From assembly GCA_021162505.1 (NCBI GenBank), contig JAGGYO010000272.1, positions 1 to 8,567 of the forward strand: a DNA stretch of 8,567 bases, read 5' to 3'. Position 1 is the stretch's first letter, and each line of letters begins with the position of its first letter. Below, piece by piece: positions 1 through 7,513 of the stretch. The translations under genes and the position numbers were made by a program. The DNA comes from a bacterium (GTDB taxonomy: Bacteria > AUK180). Under the pieces are notes generated by a model. It saw only the letters and a program-made list of their open reading frames with translations. It ran no database searches and was not told where the DNA came from.

Positions 1-2268
1 AAATTTAAGAGCTTTTAGATAATATTCCATTGATTGTTTGATATCATTTTTAATTTTAAAAATGACTCCAAAATTTATAAAAATAAATTTTAATGTACTT
101 TTTTCTTTAATTTCTGTTTCAATCAAATTATTCAGTATTTTTAAAGCTCTATCTATTTTTCCTAATTGAATAAAATATCCGGCTTCAATATTTGAAACAT
201 CAAAATATTTTTCAACAAAATTATTTTTTTTGAATATATTAATTAGGTTTTTTGCCTCATTAATAGCAAGTTCGAAATATGATAATCTATACAGTGATTT
301 CATCTTTTTCTCAAGCACATAGGTTAAATTCTCATTATCCTTTTTATCAATGAAATTCAATGTTTTTTCCGCGTAATTCAAAGTTGAATTATTATCATAA
401 TTAGCATAAGAAACATCTATTGCTTTTAAACCGTAATCAATTGCCTTCTTTTTATTTATACCGAGCAGAGCATGGTTTGCAATTGAAAAAATATCGTATT
501 CATCCCCCTCAAAGATGTTCGCTATCTTTGAATGAAGTTCTTTTCTTTTTGATTTTAATAAAATATTATAAACAGCTTCTCTTAAATTCTCATCTAAAAA
601 GAAGACATTATCTCCATCTCTATGAAGGACCTTGTCTGAGATAAGATTTCTAAGGGAACCCTCTACTCTTCCGGGCTTGTAATTAATGATCTTGTTTAGA
701 TCATTGACATTGAATTTTTCACCGAAGACTGCACCATATTGTAAGAATTTCTTCGTATATTCGTCATAGGAATCAAATATGGAAAGCACAACTCCTTGAA
801 ATTTATTGGGTAATTTAACCTTATTAATTGGAACCTTTAAATAAACAGCATCCTTTTCCAAAAAAATCAAATTATTTTTCTCAAGATAGTTCAAGAATCC
901 GTTGATAATAGATGCATTGCCTTTTGATAATGAAAATATCTTATCAATGATCTCATCGGGGGCATAGCTCTTATTAAAGTATTTTAAGATATAATTCTTT
1001 GTTTCATCGTGGCTAAATGTGGCTATATTCAGAGAGGGCAGATCTGTTAATATCCTTTCTCTTGAAATGAATACGATCTTTTTATTCTCAGTAGTTTCAA
1101 TAACAGATCTAACAAAGTTTAGTGAAAGCTCATCGATAAGATCGAATTTATCAATGATAACATTATTAAAGAATTTATTGAATATCTTTTCTGCCAGTTC
1201 AAATATTTTCCACTTTTTTTCTTCGCCTTTATAAATGGATTTTATATCAAAAAGATCAATAAATACCGATAGATCATTTAAAAATTCATTATTTTTTTTT
1301 ATAAAACCCTGTAACTTTAATTGCTTATTTTTAATATTATCGCTTAAAGAAATATTGAGGACCTTTGTTAAGGAACTCTTAACAAATCCGAATGGTGTAT
1401 TTTTCTCTGATGCATTTATTGAGAAGTACTGGAAATCTTTAAGATTATGTCTAACTAATTCTGTTTTTCCTGTTCCCGCTTTGCCTATTATCTCAATAAA
1501 ATTGTTCTTTTTTATCAATTCTGAAAGTTGTTTTTCTAATTTTGGTCTTGGAAAATAGAAAGTTTTCTTTTCAAACACCTCGCCCATTTCCGATTTCAAA
1601 CCGGCAATAAGGTAGACCTGAACGGGTTCTACTTTCCCTTTTACGGGAACTTTCCCAAGATCTTTAAGTAGTATTTCATCAGAAAGATTTCCTGCTGTTT
1701 CGCCTGATATCATAATCTCTCTGGGGTTTGCCATTCCTTCTAATCGAGCGGCAAGATTAACATTATCTCCCATTACCGTGTATTCCATTCTCTTTTCAGA
1801 GCCGACATTGCCGGCAAAGACAACACCGGAATTGATACCCATTGTCATTGAAATGGGGAACTTTTCTCTTATTTCCTTAGGTCTTGACATATTATAATCA
1901 TCAAGTGCCGCCATCATTTCCATTCCGGCTCGCACAGCTCGTTCATCATCATCTTCATGTGCAATAGGAGTTCCCCAAAGAACGAGCATGGCATCCCCCA
2001 TGAACTTATCAATGTCACCGTCGTATTTATCGATGATCTTGCTCATTGCATTGAAGAAACCGTTGACGGTGCTTACCACTTCTTCCGGATCAAGGTTCTC
2101 AGAAATTGCTGTGAAACCGCTGATGTCCATAAATAAAAGGGTAGCTCTTCTTCTTTCACCTTCAAGATGTATTTTTTCCGGCTCCATTACGATTTTTTCA
2201 ACGATTCGTTTTGGAAGATAGCGAGATAGTGCTTCTATTATTAAATCCCTCTTTTTGTCATTTCCCAT
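1..2268 (-). CDS. Class III adenylate cyclase fused to P-loop NTPase and TPR-like helices (3' end outside window)
   Basis: Predicted to make cAMP from ATP, with a large C-terminal sensory/ATPase part; probably cytoplasmic, as no signal peptide or membrane segment is seen. Reading from ATG at 2268, the frame stays open for 756 codons to base 1, so the C-terminus is missing. Residues about 38-225 are the cyclase domain: metal-binding D48 (in LLFMDISGFT) and D92 (in DKFMGDA), adenine-contacting K88, T164 at the second substrate-selecting position (MEYTVMGD), and transition-state N171 and R175 (NLAARLEG). All catalytic residues are present; Thr at 164 is the class IIIb pattern. A Walker A motif GKAGTGKT lies at 262-269, with a poor Walker B around D373 (VIIDKFD). 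Residues from about 590 are helical and TPR-like. The order cyclase-NTPase-TPR matches soluble adenylyl cyclases and STAND-type regulators. The start is supported by the promoter 5 bp upstream; there is no Shine-Dalgarno. Guanylate cyclase activity is less likely because K88/T164 fit ATP. Confidence 0.93.
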   Translation of the reverse strand, partial: MGNDKKRDLIIEALSRYLPKRIVEKIVMEPEKIHLEGERRRATLLFMDISGFTAISENLDPEEVVSTVNGFFNAMSKIIDKYDGDIDKFMGDAMLVLWGTPIAHEDDDERAVRAGMEMMAALDDYNMSRPKEIREKFPISMTMGINSGVVFAGNVGSEKRMEYTVMGDNVNLAARLEGMANPREIMISGETAGNLSDEILLKDLGKVPVKGKVEPVQVYLIAGLKSEMGEVFEKKTFYFPRPKLEKQLSELIKKNNFIEIIGKAGTGKTELVRHNLKDFQYFSINASEKNTPFGFVKSSLTKVLNISLSDNIKNKQLKLQGFIKKNNEFLNDLSVFIDLFDIKSIYKGEEKKWKIFELAEKIFNKFFNNVIIDKFDLIDELSLNFVRSVIETTENKKIVFISRERILTDLPSLNIATFSHDETKNYILKYFNKSYAPDEIIDKIFSLSKGNASIINGFLNYLEKNNLIFLEKDAVYLKVPINKVKLPNKFQGVVLSIFDSYDEYTKKFLQYGAVFGEKFNVNDLNKIINYKPGRVEGSLRNLISDKVLHRDGDNVFFLDENLREAVYNILLKSKRKELHSKIANIFEGDEYDIFSIANHALLGINKKKAIDYGLKAIDVSYANYDNNSTLNYAEKTLNFIDKKDNENLTYVLEKKMKSLYRLSYFELAINEAKNLINIFKKNNFVEKYFDVSNIEAGYFIQLGKIDRALKILNNLIETEIKEKSTLKFIFINFGVIFKIKNDIKQSMEYYLKALKF

Positions 2269-2273
2269 ACTAC

Positions 2274-2301
2274 ATTATAACAAAATTCTATTCTTTTTCA
2301 A
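2274..2301 (-). promoter_or_regulatory. Promoter of the cyclase gene, predicted leaderless
   Basis: On the minus strand TTGAAA (2301-2296), a 16-bp spacer and TATAAT (2279-2274) precede the ATG at 2268. The -10 is extended (TGT-TATAAT). Only 5 bases (GTAGT) separate the -10 box from ATG, so transcription should begin at or next to the start codon, giving a leaderless mRNA. No ribosome binding site is visible. Confidence 0.7.
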
Positions 2302-2308
2302 AATTCAC

Positions 2309-2337
2309 TTGACTACTAAAAATATTTTTAGTATAAT
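2309..2337 (+). promoter_or_regulatory. Promoter of the dnaE-like gene, predicted leaderless
   Basis: TTGACT (2309-2314), a 17-bp spacer and a perfect TATAAT (2332-2337) form a near-consensus sigma70 promoter. The -10 box ends 5 bases before the ATG at 2343, so the expected transcription start falls on the start codon itself. There is no Shine-Dalgarno, and an in-frame TAA at 2334-2336 excludes an upstream start. The 17-bp spacer lies entirely within a 20-bp palindrome. Confidence 0.8.
2314..2333. promoter_or_regulatory. Perfect 20-bp palindrome, probable repressor operator
   Basis: TACTAAAAATATTTTTAGTA is identical to its reverse complement over all 20 bases. It fills the space between the -35 and -10 boxes of the plus-strand promoter, taking the last base of the -35 and the first two of the -10. 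A dimeric repressor bound here would directly block RNA polymerase. A LexA-type damage repressor is a guess based on the downstream gene; the motif does not match the Gram-positive or proteobacterial LexA boxes, and another regulator family is equally possible. Confidence 0.65.
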
Positions 2338-2342
2338 ACAAT

Positions 2343-5069
2343 ATGATAAGATTATATAAAAGCGAGTACTCATTCCTTGAGGGATTTCTAACTATTGATG
2401 AGATGGTAAAAGATATGCAAAATGATCATGATATATTCTGCGATAGGGAATCATTTTTCGGATTGTATGAGTTTCACCAAAAGAAGGTCCGCGGGATTTT
2501 TGCAAACAGTGTGGCTGATAATAGGGGAAACGAAATTATTTTCATACCGAGAAATAATAATGAATTTTCCACATTATCAAAATTGGTCTCATTTGTAAGG
2601 GAAGATGATGAGAACAGGAAAAAAGTACTTGATTTTTTAGGTAATTATGATAATATTCCAATTACCGTTGGTTCGCAAAAACTGGGGGAAGGTTTAAGAA
2701 ACTATCTTTTTACCAAGACCTTGTACTTTAATAAAGAGGATTTGAACCTACGAACTATTTCAGCAATTTCAAAAGGAGATCGATATTTAAGATCTTTACT
2801 TAATAAAGAGAATCAATTCACTTCCGTAAAGGACAGCAAGGATGATGAATTGAAAGAAACATTATTAAGCATTGAGGATTATTTGAATTTCAAGGGTTAT
2901 CTTTTCCCAAATTATTCCATTGATGATGATATTATGCTGAAAAGCATATGTGAAAAGCGATTAAAAAAAATAGGGAATTGGGATGATAGAAAATACCGAG
3001 AGCGTTTCCAATATGAATATAATATTATTAAACAAAAGAAATTATGCGGTTATTTTTTGATTGTCTCGGATGTGGTAAATTGGGCAAGAAAAAATATGTC
3101 TGTGGGGACAATAAGAGGTTCGGCAGGTGGTTCACTCATCGTCTATCTCTTGAACATTACAACAATGGATCCCATTAAATATAAACTTAGTTTTGAGCGT
3201 TTCCTCAATATTGAGCGGAACGAACTCCCCGATATTGACATTGATATTTCGCATTATAAACGGCATCTTGTATTCAAATATATGGAAAATCGTTTCGGTT
3301 ATGAGCACACGGCACATCTTTCTACCATTGTGCGTTTCGGCTGGCGTGGAGCAATGCGTTATTTACAAAAGCAATTAAACTGGAAAAATGAAAAATTATC
3401 AATTATTCAGGAACAACTTCCCAGTTATTTCAAGGGAGATCTAAATGAACTTCTGGCACATTATCCCATTATAAAAAAGATCATTGAAAAAAATGATGGA
3501 CTTTTGCCTTATTTGAATACCATACAATTGTTTGTGGGAAAGCCATTTACCTATTCCGTACATCCTTCCGGATTTTTTGTAACAAATAAAGATATTGCTT
3601 CTGTCTCTCCCAAACATATATCTAATAACGATGAATTCATATCGCACATTACAAAGGATACGCCTTTGAATGTATTGAAGATCGATTTTTTGGGGGCGAG
3701 ATATCTTGACGCCATATTTGATACCATAAATGACGGTGAATTGGATACTAATAAAATGCTTTATGAAAATTCACTCAATGATATCAAGACCTACGAATTG
3801 CTTCAGGAAGCACGAACTTTAGGCGTTTTTCAATTGGAAAGCAGCGGCATGCGGCGTTATTTAAAGGAACTTGCTCCTCAAAATTTTGAAGATATTGTAG
3901 CAATGATCTCTCTTTATAGACCGGGTCCCCTAAACGGAGGCATAGTGAGTGAATATATGAAAAGAAGAAATGGCAAAAAACCGATTGAAAATAACATTGA
4001 CCCTACGGGGCATATACTTGATATCTCTTATGGGCTTATCCTATTTCAGGAACAGGTTATGGAAATCGCTGTGTCAATAGGGAAATTTACATGGTCTGAT
4101 GCTAATTTGATGCGAAAGGCAATGTCAAAAAGAGATCATAAAATAATAGGATTATTAAAGAATAAATTTATTGCCGGTTCAATGAAGGGTGGAAATTCAC
4201 TGAACAGATCAAAAACTATATGGAACTATCTTGAGAAGTTCGCAAGTTTTGGTTTTAACCGTTCGCATGCCGTTGGCTTTGCCTATTTGACATATCTTTC
4301 CGCATTTTTAAAGGCAAATTATCCGCTTTTGTATTTCAAGAATCTTATGAACAGTTTCATTGAAATGGATGGTATGGTGCAAAATTATATTTTCGAGGCA
4401 AATCGTATGGGAATTCAGGTAATTCCTCCTGAGATAAATAGTAGCCGCGCGACCTTCTCAATAAGCAGAAATGAATTAGTATCGGGATATATTACGGTTC
4501 AGAATATAAGTTTTAAAACAGCAAAGGAGCTTATGTTCTTGAAAAATATTAATGAGAGTCCCATTGAAAGTTTTGAACGATTTTTTATTAGTGCAGGGGA
4601 GAACAATATCAGATTCTCAAAGGATATTGTGCTTTCACTTATTCAAGCTGGGGTATTTTATAGGTATGGAAGTGCATCTGAACTCATTGAGAGATATTAT
4701 AGAATAAAAAATAGAATATGCGGTAGAGAACTTTTTCCCGTGGAACATCTTTTTACATATTCAAATGAGCAAAAACCCTATTTCAATGGTGATTTTCTTA
4801 GATATATCTATCATTTGCCTTTGGAATATAAGAAAAAAGGGAAAATTATTGAATTAAAGGGCTATGTGACACAACTGAGAAAGATCAGAACGAAGAATGG
4901 AAAAGAGATGATCTTTGCCACTATGGCAAATGAGAAGGATGTCTTTGAACTCACAATGTTCCCCAAGATTGCTGCTATTTACAGGGAAAAATACTATGGT
5001 GTAAATCCAATCTCAATTTCCGGTACCATTGAAGAAAACAGTGTAGTGGTGCAAAGGTGCAGAAAATAG
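2343..5069 (+). CDS. dnaE: DNA polymerase III alpha-family protein, compact form with inactive PHP domain
   Basis: Template-directed DNA synthesis by a C-family polymerase; 908 aa against roughly 1,050-1,200 for most DnaE proteins. All three catalytic aspartates are seen: D299 and D301 in PDIDID (296-301), and D448 in LKIDFLG (445-451). Other hallmarks are the nucleotide-binding loop RGSAGGSL (258-265), FQLESSGM (497-504), YRPGPL (525-530), FQEQVMEIA (568-576), FGFNRSHAVGFAY (636-648) and a C-terminal OB fold (about 836-902). The N-terminal PHP domain is cut to about 125 residues. Its usual His-x-His-x-His before SEYS is replaced (MIRLYKSEYSFLEG), so it should lack PHP exonuclease or metal-binding activity. 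Nothing follows the OB fold, so the tau-binding region is absent, and no clear clamp-binding motif was found. This suggests an accessory or translesion polymerase (DnaE2/ImuC-like), although no imuA/imuB partner is in the window. The ATG is set by the promoter 5 bp upstream and the family motif at residues 8-14. Confidence 0.93.
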   Translation: MIRLYKSEYSFLEGFLTIDEMVKDMQNDHDIFCDRESFFGLYEFHQKKVRGIFANSVADNRGNEIIFIPRNNNEFSTLSKLVSFVREDDENRKKVLDFLGNYDNIPITVGSQKLGEGLRNYLFTKTLYFNKEDLNLRTISAISKGDRYLRSLLNKENQFTSVKDSKDDELKETLLSIEDYLNFKGYLFPNYSIDDDIMLKSICEKRLKKIGNWDDRKYRERFQYEYNIIKQKKLCGYFLIVSDVVNWARKNMSVGTIRGSAGGSLIVYLLNITTMDPIKYKLSFERFLNIERNELPDIDIDISHYKRHLVFKYMENRFGYEHTAHLSTIVRFGWRGAMRYLQKQLNWKNEKLSIIQEQLPSYFKGDLNELLAHYPIIKKIIEKNDGLLPYLNTIQLFVGKPFTYSVHPSGFFVTNKDIASVSPKHISNNDEFISHITKDTPLNVLKIDFLGARYLDAIFDTINDGELDTNKMLYENSLNDIKTYELLQEARTLGVFQLESSGMRRYLKELAPQNFEDIVAMISLYRPGPLNGGIVSEYMKRRNGKKPIENNIDPTGHILDISYGLILFQEQVMEIAVSIGKFTWSDANLMRKAMSKRDHKIIGLLKNKFIAGSMKGGNSLNRSKTIWNYLEKFASFGFNRSHAVGFAYLTYLSAFLKANYPLLYFKNLMNSFIEMDGMVQNYIFEANRMGIQVIPPEINSSRATFSISRNELVSGYITVQNISFKTAKELMFLKNINESPIESFERFFISAGENNIRFSKDIVLSLIQAGVFYRYGSASELIERYYRIKNRICGRELFPVEHLFTYSNEQKPYFNGDFLRYIYHLPLEYKKKGKIIELKGYVTQLRKIRTKNGKEMIFATMANEKDVFELTMFPKIAAIYREKYYGVNPISISGTIEENSVVVQRCRK

Positions 5070-5302
5070 TGAATAGTTAATAGTGAATTGTAAATGGTGA
5101 AGAAAAAGAGGTTAGAGGTTTGAGGTTAGAGGGAGAATACAATTGACAATGGACAATTGAAAATTGACAATTAGAAGGAAATGGAAATGCAGATGTTAGA
5201 GGTTGGAGGATAGAGGGTAGTGAGGAAGAAAGCAGAAAAACAGAGGTTGGAGGATAGAAATACAGTAAATTGTAAATGGTGAATAGTAAATAGTGAAGAA
5301 AA

Positions 5303-5368
5303 TAAATGAAGAATGAAGAATGAAGAATTAGAGAAAATACAATAACCACAGAGCACTCAGAGCATAGG
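5303..5368 (+). repeat. Direct repeat copy 1, left part (interrupted by the IS)
   Basis: These 66 bases match 7708-7773 with 2 differences and equal length. The copy continues after the IS at 7566-7612 (47 bases, 3 differences from 7774-7820). Rejoined, copy 1 is 113 bp and about 96% identical to copy 2. It contains CCACAGAGCACTCAGAG and ends in a GGCGGTTC palindrome whose right arm is mutated (GAACGACC). Confidence 0.9.
5364..5368. repeat. IS target site duplication, left copy
   Basis: ATAGG directly precedes the IS and is repeated directly after it at 7561-7565. The uninterrupted paralogue at 7769-7773 has it once, followed by CAGGTG, so this is a true 5-bp duplication. IS21-family elements typically duplicate 4-8 bp. 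Confidence 0.9.
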
Positions 5369-5418
5369 TGTCAAAGTCAAGTCAAAAATGCAGAAAAATG
5401 GCAATTGAAAAATACACA
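5369..5418. repeat. IS left end with two transposase-binding repeats
   Basis: The outer copy lies in 5375-5394 and the inner copy (TGGCAATTGAAAAATACACA) at 5399-5418; they agree at about 14 of 20 positions. Read outward on the minus strand, the last 12 bases are TTGACTTTGACA, two -35-like hexamers pointing out of the element. Confidence 0.75.
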
Positions 5419-5452
5419 GTTTTACCAAAAAAAAATAAAAAAAAGAACAATA

Positions 5453-6223
5453 CTATTTTTTAGCGAAATAGTTATTATCAAATAAACCCGAATTTTTTCT
5501 TTCTTTTAATCTATATGATTTTCCGTTAATAGCGATTACATAAGCATGATGAAGCAATCTATCAAGAATAGCAGCAGCGATAATTTTATCACCGAATACT
5601 TCATCCCACTCGGAGAATCTTCTATTAGAAGTAATAATAATGGAGTGTTTTTCATATTTTCTCACAATTACTTGAAAAAATAGATTTGCACCTTCCTTAT
5701 CAAAAGGAAGATAACCAATTTCATCAATAATAAGTAATTTATATTTTGCGAGTGTATTTAATTTATGTTTCAATCTATTTTCATAATTTGCTTGTTTCAG
5801 AGATAATATAAGATTATGGCAATTAGAATAATATACATTTAATCCAGCTTCAATAGCTTTTATTCCAAGTCCAATTGCAAGGTGTGTTTTTCCGACTCCT
5901 GGTGGTCCTAAGAGGACTACATTTTCAGCGTTATAAACAAATTTCAATGTTTCAAGATCACTGATTAGTTTTCTATCAATGGAAGGTTGAAAATTAAAGT
6001 CATAAGATTCTATTTTTTTTATAAATGGAAACCCCGACATTCTCATTTTCATATCAATAGATCTTTGAATTTTACTTTTCAATTCTTCTTCAAATAGGTA
6101 ATTCAGAATTTCAATGATTCCCAACTTTTCTTTTTCTGCTCTTTCAAGATAATTGTCTAATATTTCATTAATACGCATAAGTTTCAACTTTTCAAGATTG
6201 TTTTTTAATTTTTCATAATCCAT
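5453..6223 (-). CDS. istB: IS21-family helper ATPase IstB
   Basis: AAA+ ATPase that binds target DNA and passes it to the IstA transposase; DnaC-like. It has 256 aa, full length for the family. Walker A GPPGVGKT is at 106-113, Walker B LLIIDE at 163-168, sensor ITSN at 197-200, and a conserved DRLLHHA with the likely arginine finger at 221-227. The N-terminal helical segment (1-60) is the usual IstA-interaction region. AAAGGAG lies 6 bases before the ATG and overlaps the end of istA; the two genes are 12 bp apart and certainly co-transcribed. No frameshift or lost motif was seen. Confidence 0.96.
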   Translation of the reverse strand: MDYEKLKNNLEKLKLMRINEILDNYLERAEKEKLGIIEILNYLFEEELKSKIQRSIDMKMRMSGFPFIKKIESYDFNFQPSIDRKLISDLETLKFVYNAENVVLLGPPGVGKTHLAIGLGIKAIEAGLNVYYSNCHNLILSLKQANYENRLKHKLNTLAKYKLLIIDEIGYLPFDKEGANLFFQVIVRKYEKHSIIITSNRRFSEWDEVFGDKIIAAAILDRLLHHAYVIAINGKSYRLKERKNSGLFDNNYFAKK

Positions 6224-6235
6224 ACTACACTCCTT

Positions 6236-7408
6236 TTATAAAGATAAATTATCATATACGCTAAGATCAATCTCATCAATATTAATTCCATTTTGTTCAT
6301 ACAATGCTCTGAAATGCTCTTTTTTAATTACTGTTTTCTTATCTTTTGATACTCTATGTTCTGCAACTTTATTGTTTTTATAATAAAAATTAACTACACC
6401 ATTTACTCTTTTTATTGCTACTTCTTTTTTTACATATTTAGGATAAATTGAATATTTTACCCCTTTATATGAAACAAAGCAGTCCTTTGAAACTTTTCTT
6501 TTTTCTTCTACCTCATATTCATAATCTTTTCTATTATTTATAGTGTTTAGATTTTCTCTTTTTAATCTTTCATACGGTATTTCATTTGTTGTTGTATGAA
6601 TTTTTGAATTTACTTTTTCAAGCCAGTTTTTTATATTATTGTTAAGGATTATTATATTCATTGGTTCTCCCGGAAGAAAATCTTGTTTAACATATCCAAC
6701 AGTCCTCTCAATCTTACCTTTTGTTTGAGGTCTATACGGTCTTGCAAGGATGGGTTTAAATCCATAAAAGCCCGCAAAATCGGCAAATACAGGATTTAAT
6801 TTATGTGGTTTACCAACAAATCTTTTTAGAACGATCTGCTTCATATTATCATATAATATTTCTTCCGTATATCCTCCGAAATAATGGAAAGCATTGATAT
6901 GGCATTTTAAAAATGTTTCTTCCTTCATTGAAGTTACAAACTCTACATATCGCATTCTGGAATAACCTAATATCATAGTGAAAAAATAAATATATTTCTT
7001 TTTCCCGTTCTCGTCAATATATGTTCCGGCGGTGCCCCAATCTACCTGTGATTGCTTTCCTGGCATTGTCTCAAATCTCATAACCGCTTGATTAAATTTT
7101 TCCTCTTTAATAGAGTGTACGAATATTTTAACAATTCCATATTTGCCTTCATACCCCATTCTTTCAATTTTTTCCAACACTTTTTTTGCAGTTAAATTAG
7201 CTTCATCTAACATTTTTCTAATATAATCTTTATATGGCTCTAATTTTGTTTCTTTACGATTTTTCCTTTCATATTTAGGCATTTTATCGCTTACAGCATA
7301 TTTTTTAGCTGTTCTCCAATTTATGTTGTATTTCCTTGCAATCTCGGAAATACTTAACCCATTAACATAATCATTTCTGATCATAATCCATTCCTCCTTT
7401 AAAATCAT
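6236..7408 (-). CDS. istA: IS21-family DDE transposase IstA
   Basis: Catalyses strand cutting and joining for the element. It has 390 aa. A helix-turn-helix lies at 17-38 (GLSISEIARKYNINWRTAKKYA region). The RNase H-like core has D123 (QVDWGTAG), D187 (LYDNMK) and E234 (KGKIERTVGYVK), the complete DDE triad. A C-terminal beta domain with KYSIYPKYV (318-326) follows, and the protein ends shortly after HFRALYEQNGI, as IstA proteins often do. ATG at 7408 has AAGGAG 6 bases upstream. An alternative start at Met9 also has a good Shine-Dalgarno (AAAGGAGG, 8 bases away), so the first 8 residues are uncertain. No strong promoter lies directly upstream; see the terminator at 7449-7513 and the junction-promoter finding. 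Confidence 0.96.
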   Translation of the reverse strand: MILKEEWIMIRNDYVNGLSISEIARKYNINWRTAKKYAVSDKMPKYERKNRKETKLEPYKDYIRKMLDEANLTAKKVLEKIERMGYEGKYGIVKIFVHSIKEEKFNQAVMRFETMPGKQSQVDWGTAGTYIDENGKKKYIYFFTMILGYSRMRYVEFVTSMKEETFLKCHINAFHYFGGYTEEILYDNMKQIVLKRFVGKPHKLNPVFADFAGFYGFKPILARPYRPQTKGKIERTVGYVKQDFLPGEPMNIIILNNNIKNWLEKVNSKIHTTTNEIPYERLKRENLNTINNRKDYEYEVEEKRKVSKDCFVSYKGVKYSIYPKYVKKEVAIKRVNGVVNFYYKNNKVAEHRVSKDKKTVIKKEHFRALYEQNGINIDEIDLSVYDNLSL

Positions 7409-7448
7409 AGGACACTCCTTATTTTATAGAGTATTCTACAACTATAAT

Positions 7449-7513
7449 AAAAAAACAACAAAAGAGTTCAGGCGAACTTCAATCGCTACGCTTTTTCCGT
7501 TCACCTGAACTCT
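7449..7513 (-). terminator. Rho-independent terminator upstream of istA
   Basis: On the minus strand, AGAGTTCAGG/CCTGAACTCT (7504-7513 with 7463-7472) pairs over 10 bp. After one mismatch, a further 4 bp (GAAC/GTTC) pair around a 21-base loop. The stem is followed at once by the T-rich tract TTTGTTGTTTTTTT (7462-7449). It sits between the IS end and istA, so it would stop transcripts entering from the neighbouring DNA before they reach the transposase gene. Confidence 0.75.

Larger units (their letters stand above)
5070..5368. repeat. Purine-rich low-complexity intergenic repeats
   Basis: This stretch follows the polymerase stop and holds no gene. The plus strand is strikingly poor in C and built from short imperfect repeats: AATTGTAAATGGTGAA at 5086-5101 and 5268-5283, AGAGGTTGGAGGATAGA at 5198-5214 and 5242-5258, AATTGACAAT at 5141-5150 and 5162-5171, and GAATGAA runs near 5311-5325. 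No rho-independent terminator is visible after the polymerase gene. Open frames on the minus strand here are translations of the repeats. Confidence 0.8.

Noticed and set aside
420..2221. Plus-strand frames of 71-107 codons opposite the cyclase gene
   Set aside because: They lie antisense to a clear cyclase/NTPase coding sequence with all motifs in frame; shadows of low-complexity coding DNA.
3132..3647. Short frames inside the polymerase gene on both strands
   Set aside because: Fully covered by conserved polymerase motifs in the 2343-5069 frame.
5070..5340. CRISPR-like array of short repeats
   Set aside because: Repeat units vary in length and spacing, there are no regular unique spacers, and no cas gene is present.
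5077..5356. Minus-strand open frames of 90 and 61 codons rich in FTIHY/FLL-type residues
   Set aside because: They are translations of the purine-rich intergenic repeats, overlap each other in different frames, and lack good start signals.
5331..5380. Outward promoter from the IS left end into the flank
   Set aside because: The outward -35 hexamers are good, but no -10-like box lies 16-18 bp away in the present flanking DNA.
7421..7446. Ordinary promoter directly upstream of istA (TATAAA or TATAGT boxes)
   Set aside because: The TATAAA box would start transcription inside the Shine-Dalgarno region, and neither box has a recognisable -35 at 16-18 bp.
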